This document shows positions 1 to 5,373 of a DNA stretch of 8,981 nt, piece after piece (the first letter of the stretch is position 1; each line of letters starts with the position of its first letter). The position numbers and the translations under genes were made by a program. The DNA comes from Methylococcaceae bacterium (GTDB lineage: Bacteria; Pseudomonadota; Gammaproteobacteria; Methylococcales; Methylomonadaceae). The stretch covers positions 1 through 8,981 of the forward strand of contig JABFST010000076.1 of the NCBI GenBank assembly GCA_013140465.1, written 5' to 3'. Under the pieces are notes generated by a model. It made no database searches, was not told the origin of the DNA, and saw only the letters and a program-made list of their open reading frames with translations.

Positions 1-303
1 ACATCGTATCGACAACAGCCCGCTGGTTGAGGTCAATGAATGCCGTGTGTTTCAGCTTATATCTTGCCTGCGAATACGCGCTGGCGGTTACGGGAAGCTT
101 ATCAAGCCACATCATCGCTTCGTTGGCTACATTCTGTAATGATTTCACGCTTTTCCTCAAAACTAATACTAATGTTAGGGCGAAGGACAAGCTCCTTTCA
201 CGAGTGAACGCGTTGTCGTTTGCCCGATGAAGGGCCTTAAAATCTTCCGCTTCAATTCTCTCCCTGCTCAATTCAACTGCGAGCTGTTTTTTTCCATCAT
301 CAT
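1..303 (-). CDS. IS4-like transposase, 5' part, cut by window edge
   Basis: Partial DDE transposase read right to left from about 300 to the left edge. From 286 downward the frame is open for 95 codons. It contains ELSRERIEAEDFKALHRAND, then LTLVLVLRKSVKSLQNV, WLDKLPVTASAYSQARYKLK and HTAFIDLNQRAVVDTM, which I recognise as the N-terminal region of IS4-family transposases. The catalytic DDE core lies outside the window. The start is odd. Three ATGs in a row (303-295) are in a different frame, which stops after about ten codons. They run into the heptamer A-AAA-AAC (292-286), and a -1 shift there enters the transposase frame exactly. That frame itself has no ATG between its upstream stop (344-346) and residue 95; TTG at 271 is the only obvious alternative start nearby. 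So either expression uses a -1 slip, or one A was lost from an eight-A run and the copy is broken, or translation starts at TTG 271. Family assignment is from recognition, without a search. Confidence 0.72.
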
Positions 304-367
304 TAATCTCAAATTCGTTTATTATCTCATTGTTTTGACAGTATTAATGCTTAACTTAATGGCAGTG
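1..367 (-). mobile_element. IS4-like insertion sequence, one end
   Basis: This is the transposase-start end of an insertion sequence whose remainder is off the left edge. The segment 345-367, read on the minus strand, begins CACTGCCATTAAGTTAAG. This resembles the terminal inverted repeat of IS4 as I remember it (TGCC, then AGTTAAG with similar spacing), so I place the element's outer end near 367. The opposite end and the target-site duplication are not visible, so the boundary is tentative. The element lies in the same orientation as hyi and may receive read-through transcription from it. Confidence 0.5.
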
Positions 368-374
368 ACGCAGA

Positions 375-412
375 GCGTGGGAACTATAGGTTCGGGGCGT
401 GGGAGCCATAGG
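375..412. repeat. Two imperfect 16-bp direct repeats, 22-bp period
   Basis: The segment 375-390 (GCGTGGGAACTATAGG) recurs at 397-412 with two substitutions. A further partial GGGAGCG follows at 414-420. The core GCGTGGGAAC is a motif I associate with dispersed non-coding repeats in gammaproteobacteria. No open frame of interest overlaps it. It lies immediately outside the proposed end of the insertion sequence. Confidence 0.5.
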
Positions 413-429
413 CTGGGAGCGAGGGCACA

Positions 430-449
430 GCAACGTCTAAAGCCGTTGC
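430..449. repeat. Small hairpin downstream of hyi
   Basis: GCAACG (430-435) pairs with CGTTGC (444-449) around an 8-nt loop. It begins 12 nt past the hyi stop codon on the minus strand and could weakly terminate the glxR-hyi transcript. No run of U follows it, so it may instead be a short dispersed palindrome. Apart from this and the direct repeats, nothing gene-like is seen between 368 and 460. Confidence 0.4.
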
Positions 450-460
450 ACTCCACTAAC

Positions 461-1243
461 CTAACTCCCAAACCACCCCAAACTATCCACCGTCGCCCCA
501 GTCGGCTTATATTCCGCGCCTATCCAACCGCTGTACGTTGATTGTCTTATCGCCCCAAACACTTGCTTAAAATCAATCTGCCCGGTGCCGGGTTGGCCTC
601 GGCCTGGGCAATCGGCAAATTGGATATGGGCGATGTTATCGGCGTGCTGGCGGATAAATTCGGCAGGATCTGCGCCCATTTTGTAAGCGTGATAAATGTC
701 GTACTGCATAAACAAGTTGGCATGTTGGACTTGCGCCAGCACCGCCAGCATCTGTGCGCCCGTCGTCACCAAAAAGCCGGGCATATCGTCGCTGTTAATG
801 GCCTCAAACACCGTTTTAATGCCCAGCGGCGCAAAGGTTTCGGCGGCTAGGGCGAGGTTTTCTTGCAAAGTGTCCAGATAGGCAGGGTATAAGCGCAGAT
901 CGTGGCAGCGTCCGGGCAGCACATTTATCACTTCGGGCTTTAGCACTTGCGCGTAGGCATACGCTTGTTCCAAGGCTAAGCGAAATTGCGGTTTTTTGTT
1001 GGGGACACACGCCAAACCTTCGCCGCCTTGCAGTAAATCATCAGCCGCAACATTAAACAACACCAGCTTTAAGCCTTCTTGCGCCAACAGTTCGGCTAAG
1101 GTATGCGCAGCCAATTGATAGGGAAATTGCAGCTCTACAGCACTAAAGCCCTGTAATTTGGCGGCCTTAAAACGTAGGCTAAGCTCGGTTTCGGTAAACA
1201 ACAGGCTTAAATTGGCAGAAAACTTAAGCATCTTTTTGGGCAT
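461..1243 (-). CDS. hyi: Hydroxypyruvate isomerase (TIM-barrel, AP endonuclease 2 fold)
   Basis: Predicted cytosolic isomerase interconverting hydroxypyruvate and tartronate semialdehyde, or a close relative acting on 2-oxo-tetronate. The 260 residues match the length of E. coli Hyi (258). Family motifs visible are FSANLSLLF near the N terminus, FEAIN with the first catalytic glutamate (E147), QYDIYH (D182, H185), HIQFAD (Q208, D211), the loop PGRGQPGTGQIDF, and GAEYKP with the second catalytic glutamate (E244). E147, D182, Q208 and E244 fit the expected metal/acid-base set. Two starts are possible: ATG at 1243, or Met5 at 1231, whose MLKFSANLS matches the E. coli start. Neither has a good Shine-Dalgarno. 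Both overlap the upstream dehydrogenase gene (by 20 or 8 nt), implying translational coupling. The C terminus ends abruptly after GWFGS, slightly shorter than the E. coli tail past that point. No glyoxylate carboligase gene is in the window. Confidence 0.88.
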   Translation of the reverse strand: MPKKMLKFSANLSLLFTETELSLRFKAAKLQGFSAVELQFPYQLAAHTLAELLAQEGLKLVLFNVAADDLLQGGEGLACVPNKKPQFRLALEQAYAYAQVLKPEVINVLPGRCHDLRLYPAYLDTLQENLALAAETFAPLGIKTVFEAINSDDMPGFLVTTGAQMLAVLAQVQHANLFMQYDIYHAYKMGADPAEFIRQHADNIAHIQFADCPGRGQPGTGQIDFKQVFGAIRQSTYSGWIGAEYKPTGATVDSLGWFGS

Positions 1244-2108
1244 ATAAGTTAATTAAAGTGGCGGGATCGTGTTGTAAATAGCCGTTAAGCCCATGTAATT
1301 GCATCAGCTGTGCGGCTAAACCGGACATAGGTGTCGCGCTGCCCACGCTCGCCGCCAAGTCTACCGCCATCGTCAGATCTTTTAACAAAGTCTGCACCCG
1401 CCATTTGACAGGCTCAAAACTCGCGCTAGCCATTTGTGGGCCGACGATTTGCAAAGGCTTAGAATCGGCAAAACCACCCGCCAACGCAGTCGGCAATTGC
1501 TGGCTGTCTACACCCGCTTGCTGGGCCAAGGCCATCATTTCGGCTATCACCAACACATTGCAGCTGACTATCATTTGGTTGCATATTTTGGCGACTTGTC
1601 CTGTACCGACTGCGCCGACATGGGTCAGTTGTTGGTATAGCGGCGCCAGCACCGTGCGGGCGCGGTCTATCTGTTCGGCGGCACCGCCCGCCATAATCGC
1701 TAAAGTGCCGGCATTTGCGCCCTGCACACCGCCAGACACAGGCGCATCAACCCAGTCCATACCGCATTGTTCGGATACCCAAGCCGCCATTTGCCGTGTT
1801 GTGGCAGGATGGATGCTCGACAAATCAATCAGCAATTGCCCACGGCTGGCGTGTGCCAATACCGTTTGCTGCACCACCGACAGCACGGCGGCAGTATCTG
1901 CCAAACACACTAACACCACAGGCGCGGCTTTAACCGCATCGGCGCAAGTGGCACAGGCGATAGCCCCTGCTTGTACGACGCAGCTTAATTTGTCGGGGCT
2001 ACGGTTCCAAACATAAACCGTGCGCCCTGCCGCCAACAAGCGCAAGGTCATGGCTTCGCCCATTAAGCCGATGCCGATAAAACTCAGGGGGGTTAAAGGT
2101 TCAGTCAT
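1224..2108 (-). CDS. glxR: Tartronate semialdehyde reductase / beta-hydroxyacid dehydrogenase
   Basis: A 294-residue NAD(P)-dependent dehydrogenase of the 3-hydroxyisobutyrate dehydrogenase family. Given its partner hyi, it most likely reduces tartronate semialdehyde to D-glycerate. The Rossmann nucleotide-binding motif GIGLMGEAM is at residues 12-20, followed by VWNRSPDK (33-40). The substrate motif DAPVSGGVQGANAGTLAIMA is at 121-140. The catalytic lysine is K174 in GTGQVAKICN, with N177 nearby, and K243-D244 in LLKDLTMA form the C-terminal substrate/cofactor contact. The ATG at 2108 is supported by GGAG at 2117-2120, 8 nt upstream. It is the first gene of the minus-strand operon and its end overlaps hyi. 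The family also includes 3-hydroxyisobutyrate and succinic semialdehyde reductases, so substrate is inferred from context; the symbol garR would be equally defensible. Confidence 0.82.
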   Translation of the reverse strand: MTEPLTPLSFIGIGLMGEAMTLRLLAAGRTVYVWNRSPDKLSCVVQAGAIACATCADAVKAAPVVLVCLADTAAVLSVVQQTVLAHASRGQLLIDLSSIHPATTRQMAAWVSEQCGMDWVDAPVSGGVQGANAGTLAIMAGGAAEQIDRARTVLAPLYQQLTHVGAVGTGQVAKICNQMIVSCNVLVIAEMMALAQQAGVDSQQLPTALAGGFADSKPLQIVGPQMASASFEPVKWRVQTLLKDLTMAVDLAASVGSATPMSGLAAQLMQLHGLNGYLQHDPATLINLYAQKDA

Positions 2109-2116
2109 AGCTGTGG

Positions 2117-2147
2117 CTCCGATGATGGCAATTGGATAGCCATTATA
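2117..2147 (-). promoter_or_regulatory. Candidate -10 box and ribosome binding site of glxR
   Basis: A perfect TATAAT (2142-2147, minus strand) lies 33 nt before the glxR ATG, and GGAG (2117-2120) precedes the ATG by 8 nt. Transcription would begin near 2135, giving a leader of about 27 nt. No recognisable -35 hexamer is found at 16-19 nt spacing, so this is a partial promoter match only. Confidence 0.42.
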
Positions 2148-2190
2148 CTGTTTTTAGGGTTTGGGTTTTTCGGCTGTTAGCGTGGGTAGG

Positions 2191-2242
2191 GTGTTGTGGA
2201 CGGGTTTGCGGTCTTGAGCGAATAAATTCGCCCCTACAACAC
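2191..2242. repeat. Nested inverted repeat in the divergent intergenic region
   Basis: Outer arms GTGTTGT (2191-2197) and ACAACAC (2236-2242) are perfect complements. Inside lies a perfect hairpin GCGAATAAATTCGC (2218-2231; 6-bp arms). The motif GGGGCGAATTTATTCGC on the minus strand is one I recognise as a dispersed intergenic palindrome in gammaproteobacteria and other bacteria. It sits between the divergent glxR and TIR-Roco promoters. Apart from this and the candidate promoters, nothing coding is seen in 2109-2345. Confidence 0.55.
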
Positions 2243-2281
2243 AATAGGCGGTTTTTAGGCTTTTAACCTGTCCCTAAGCGA

Positions 2282-2310
2282 TAGGCAAACGGCGCCGCAA
2301 CACGCATAAT
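2282..2310 (+). promoter_or_regulatory. Candidate sigma-70 promoter of the TIR-Roco gene
   Basis: TAGGCA (2282-2287, 4 of 6 to TTGACA) and CATAAT (2305-2310, 5 of 6 to TATAAT) are separated by 17 nt. The predicted start near 2317 gives a leader of about 29 nt. The -10 box lies inside the palindrome CGCATAATGCG (2303-2313; 5-bp arms), which could bind a regulator, although a chance match is quite possible at this length. Confidence 0.33.
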
Positions 2311-2345
2311 GCGCGTATTGATAAACTGCTTATTGGGTTTTGCTT

Positions 2346-5264
2346 ATGTCGGAAGAAGCTTTAGAACGAATTGCTGAAAATATACTTAAGCGTAGTACAC
2401 ACTTGGATTTGTCTCGTTGTAGTTTGACTGTTTTGCCGCCTGAGTTGCTAGAGTGCGTTTGGTTGACGGAGTTGGATATAAGCGGGAATTGGGATTTGGA
2501 TGATTTGTCACCCTTGGCGGCCTTGAGCAACTTGCAAACACTCGATTGCGGCATTACAAGCATCAGCGATTTATCGCCCTTGGCGACCTTGGGCAACTTG
2601 CAAACACTCAAATGCGTCGGTACAAACATCAGCGATTTGTCGCCCTTGGCGGCCTTGAGCAACTTGCAAACACTCAATTGCAGCAGTACAACCATCAGCG
2701 ATTTGTCGCCCTTGGCGGCCTTGAACAACTTGCAAAAACTCGAATGCTGGAATACAACCATCAGTGATTTGTCACCCTTGGCGGCCTTGAGCAACTTGCA
2801 AACATTGAATTGTAGCCAAACAAGCACCAGCGATTTGTCGCCCTTGGTGGCCTTGAGTAACTTGCAAACACTCCGTTGCAACTCGACAGCCATCAACGAT
2901 ATATCGCCTTTGGCGGCCTTGAGCAACTTGCAAACACTCAATTGCAGCGATACAACCATCAGCGATTTGTCGCCCTTGGCGGCCTTGAGCAACTTGCAAA
3001 CACTCGAATGCTGGTATACAAACATCAGCGATTTATCGCCCTTGGCGGCCTTGAGCAACTTGCAAACACTCTATTGCCGCCATACGAACATCAGCGATTT
3101 ATCGCCCTTGGCGGCCTTGAGCAATTTGCAAATATTCGATTGCAGTGATACTAACATCACTGATCTCAGACCACTACGCAGGTTAATCCAGCAAGGTATT
3201 CCAGTTAAATGGGAAACTGATTTTTCAGATGATCCAAGCATTTTCGTCGAAGACTGCCCCCTCATCTGCCCACCCCCCGAAATCGCGCGGGACTCTCCCG
3301 AAGCTGTGCGGGATTATTTTGATGAACTAAGCACTGATGGTCAGCCTTTAAATGAAGTGAAAGTGCTGTTTTTGGGGGAAGCATCGGCGGGCAAGACTTC
3401 TTTGGTGAAACGGTTGCGCGGTTTGGCCTTGGATCCTAAAGAAAGCCAAACCCACGGCATTCGTATTTGTCCCGTGCCGTTTACGATGGATGACGGCGGG
3501 CAAGTGCTAGCCCATTGTTGGGATTTTGGCGGGCAAGAAGTGATGCACGCAACCCACCAGTTTTTTTTGTCTGAGCGCAGTATTTATGTGTTGTTGCTGA
3601 ATGCGCGGAATGATGACCAAGCCGAAAAATGGTTAAAACATGCCGAAAGTTTTGGCGGCCTTTCGCCGGTGTTGGTGGTGTTGAATAAAATTGACGAAAA
3701 CCCCAGTTTTCAGCTTGAGTGTAAAACCTTGCAAGCCAAATACCCTCAGATAGTGGGTTTTTATCGGCTTTCTTGTGCGATAGGTTATGAGCCTGAATTA
3801 CAGGCTTTTACCTCGGCGTTGCGCACGGCTATTGTCAGCTCTGCTACGCGCCGCACGCCATTTCCTAGCACTTGGTTGGCAGTTAAAAACCATTTTGTAG
3901 AGATGACCGAAGATTATATCGATACGAGTGCTTATCAAACCATTGCTGCGCGTTATGGTGTTACTAAGCCGTTAAGCCAAACAGTGTTATTGCAGTTTTT
4001 GCATGATTTGGGGGTGGTGATTAATTTTAGGCACTTGGCGTGTTTTGATACTCATATTTTAAACCCGTTGTGGCTGACCAATGGCGTGTATCGGGTGATT
4101 AATTCCACTGTATTAGCAGAGCAACTCGGTGTGTTAAACGAAGCCGATTTGACGGCCATCATTAATGATAGCCGTTATCAAGAACCTGCTGATGCCCGGC
4201 AGTTTGTTTATCCGCCGAACAAGTTGCTGTATATCGTGCGTGTTATGCAGGAATTTGAGCTGCGTTTTATGCTTAAGCCCCAGACTTATTGTGTGCCGCA
4301 ATTATTGCGTGCTGAACCAACGGCAGCAATACCCGATGATTGGGCCTTACAGTTTGTGTGTGATTTTAGGCAATTTTTGCCTAGCAGCGTGTTTCCTAGG
4401 CTGATGGTTAAGCTACATGATTATATTGATGGCCCGCATTATTGGCGCAGCGGTATGTTGTTGGCTAAACCGCTAGTGTTTGCAGCCCGCGCGTTAGTGC
4501 GTTGGGACAAGGAAGAGCGCAAAATTTGGGTATCGGTAAGCGGTGAGGAACGGCGGCGGTTTTTGAGTTTTATACGCGCGACCTTGCGGGAGATTGTGGG
4601 GGATTTTGCCAAATTGGCGTATGAAGAGTTGGTGCCGATACCTGAGTGTGATGGGTTTGAAGACTATGATTATTTGGTGACAGCAGAACAGGCAGGTGAA
4701 CAAGAAGTGTTTATTAAAGCCCTTAAAAAACGGGTAAAAATTGCGGATTTATTGGATGGCGTAGAAGAACCCAGCCGCCGCAACGCTGATTTGCAACTAC
4801 CTGTAAACGCTTTTGTGTCTTATGCCCATGCCGATTTGGAACATCTTAAAACCTTGCACAAAGCCCTAGCCCCTTTAATACGCTTGGAATCGCTAACTTT
4901 ATGGGATGACCGTTGCATAGATGCGGGTTCTGAGTGGTTGCCTGAAATTAAACTCCAATTGCAACAAGCCGATGTGGTGTTATGTTTGGTTAGCCCTGAT
5001 TTTGTAGGCTCGGATTTTTGTTATTTAGAAGAGTTTACGGTAGCCTTAGCAGCGCACCAACGGCAAGAGCAAGTGGTAGTGCCTATCTGTTTGCGGGCAA
5101 CCGATTGGGACGGCTTGCCTTTGGCAGCAATACAAGGCTTTCCTACTGAATGGATCATGTCGGCTGCTGATAAAGATGCGGCGTGGGTGCAAGTGTCTAG
5201 GGCGTTACGGCCTGTGCTTGATAAGGTGCGGGCTAGGAAAGTATTGGAAAAAAATAAGGGGTAG
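2346..5264 (+). CDS. TIR-Roco protein: LRR - Roc GTPase - COR - TIR
   Basis: 972 residues from ATG 2346; TTG at 2340 would add two. The ribosome site is weak (GGG at 2335-2337). Order: N-terminal cap with degenerate LRRs (18-53); ten 22-residue LRRs (54-273) and a partial eleventh; linker; Roc GTPase (about 336-495) with P-loop GEASAGKT (344-351), switch I THGI (369-372), switch II DFGGQ (393-397), NKID (447-450) and SCA (476-478); COR (about 503-798) with its typical LNPLWLTNGVYRVINS (572-587); TIR (about 819-960) with FVSYAH (823-828), WDDR (853-856), SPDF (883-886) and a candidate catalytic glutamate at E895 or E896 in SDFCYLEEF. No signal peptide or membrane segment is seen, so it should be cytosolic. 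By family knowledge, Roc-COR is a dimerising GTPase switch and many TIR domains cleave NAD+. A ligand-triggered, NAD-depleting defence protein is my inference. It stands alone, without a partner gene, between unrelated metabolic and envelope genes. Confidence 0.93.
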   Translation: MSEEALERIAENILKRSTHLDLSRCSLTVLPPELLECVWLTELDISGNWDLDDLSPLAALSNLQTLDCGITSISDLSPLATLGNLQTLKCVGTNISDLSPLAALSNLQTLNCSSTTISDLSPLAALNNLQKLECWNTTISDLSPLAALSNLQTLNCSQTSTSDLSPLVALSNLQTLRCNSTAINDISPLAALSNLQTLNCSDTTISDLSPLAALSNLQTLECWYTNISDLSPLAALSNLQTLYCRHTNISDLSPLAALSNLQIFDCSDTNITDLRPLRRLIQQGIPVKWETDFSDDPSIFVEDCPLICPPPEIARDSPEAVRDYFDELSTDGQPLNEVKVLFLGEASAGKTSLVKRLRGLALDPKESQTHGIRICPVPFTMDDGGQVLAHCWDFGGQEVMHATHQFFLSERSIYVLLLNARNDDQAEKWLKHAESFGGLSPVLVVLNKIDENPSFQLECKTLQAKYPQIVGFYRLSCAIGYEPELQAFTSALRTAIVSSATRRTPFPSTWLAVKNHFVEMTEDYIDTSAYQTIAARYGVTKPLSQTVLLQFLHDLGVVINFRHLACFDTHILNPLWLTNGVYRVINSTVLAEQLGVLNEADLTAIINDSRYQEPADARQFVYPPNKLLYIVRVMQEFELRFMLKPQTYCVPQLLRAEPTAAIPDDWALQFVCDFRQFLPSSVFPRLMVKLHDYIDGPHYWRSGMLLAKPLVFAARALVRWDKEERKIWVSVSGEERRRFLSFIRATLREIVGDFAKLAYEELVPIPECDGFEDYDYLVTAEQAGEQEVFIKALKKRVKIADLLDGVEEPSRRNADLQLPVNAFVSYAHADLEHLKTLHKALAPLIRLESLTLWDDRCIDAGSEWLPEIKLQLQQADVVLCLVSPDFVGSDFCYLEEFTVALAAHQRQEQVVVPICLRATDWDGLPLAAIQGFPTEWIMSAADKDAAWVQVSRALRPVLDKVRARKVLEKNKG
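2505..3164 (+). repeat. Ten tandem 66-bp LRR-coding units
   Basis: Ten uninterrupted in-frame 66-bp units start at 2505 and recur every 66 bp to 3164; each encodes one 22-residue LRR. The first 39 bp of each (LSPLAALSN then LQTL) are almost identical, silent sites included; units 3 and 8 are identical there. The next 18 bp vary strongly and encode x-C-x-x-T-x. The last 9 bp (ISD) are again conserved. A cysteine recurs at one position in all ten units. The periodicity also keeps spurious frames open on the opposite strand. Confidence 0.95.
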
Positions 5265-5298
5265 GATTGTTTTTTCACTTCTCATGAGCGGCAGATTA

Positions 5299-5331
5299 AG
5301 ACCTGCGAGGTTTATAAAACCTCGCAGGTCT
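5299..5331. terminator. Perfect 15-bp-stem palindrome between convergent genes
   Basis: AGACCTGCGAGGTTT (5299-5313) is exactly complementary to 5317-5331 around a 3-nt loop. It lies 34 nt after the TIR-Roco stop and 42 nt after the stop of the convergent AsmA-like gene, so it could terminate both. No U-run directly follows the stem on either strand; TTTTT occurs 14 nt later on the plus strand (5345-5349). The sequence resembles a dispersed palindrome I associate with several bacterial phyla, so it may be a mobile or repeated unit doubling as a terminator. Confidence 0.6.
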
Positions 5332-5373
5332 GTTACTACAAAACTTTTTGGGGTGCTGATTCTGTAAGGCTGT

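Noticed and set aside
27..230. Plus-strand frame of 67 codons at the left end
   Set aside because: The minus strand of the same DNA encodes a recognisable transposase N terminus, so this is a shadow.
227..541. Plus-strand frame of 104 codons over 227-541
   Set aside because: It crosses the transposase start, the intergenic repeats and the hyi 3' end, and has no family resemblance.
1405..2016. Plus-strand frame of 203 codons opposite the dehydrogenase gene
   Set aside because: Composition is Ala/Thr/Cys-rich antisense of a well-supported dehydrogenase; no motifs.
2340..2342. TTG start for the TIR-Roco gene
   Set aside because: It adds only two residues, and ATG 2346 is the more usual start with similar spacing from the weak GGG site.
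2330..3058. A 242-codon open frame on the minus strand across the LRR region, with repeated KAAKGDKSLM
   Set aside because: It is the antisense image of the 66-bp repeats: any frame without a stop in one unit stays open in all. The plus strand encodes a clear LRR-Roc-COR-TIR protein, and the antisense peptide has no recognisable fold.
2546..3148. Shorter plus- and minus-strand repeat frames within the LRR array
   Set aside because: Same cause: alternative frames of tandem units whose length is a multiple of three.
2505..3164. CRISPR array or tandem satellite reading of the 66-bp repeats
   Set aside because: The repeats are in frame, have no unrelated spacers, and encode canonical 22-residue LRRs.
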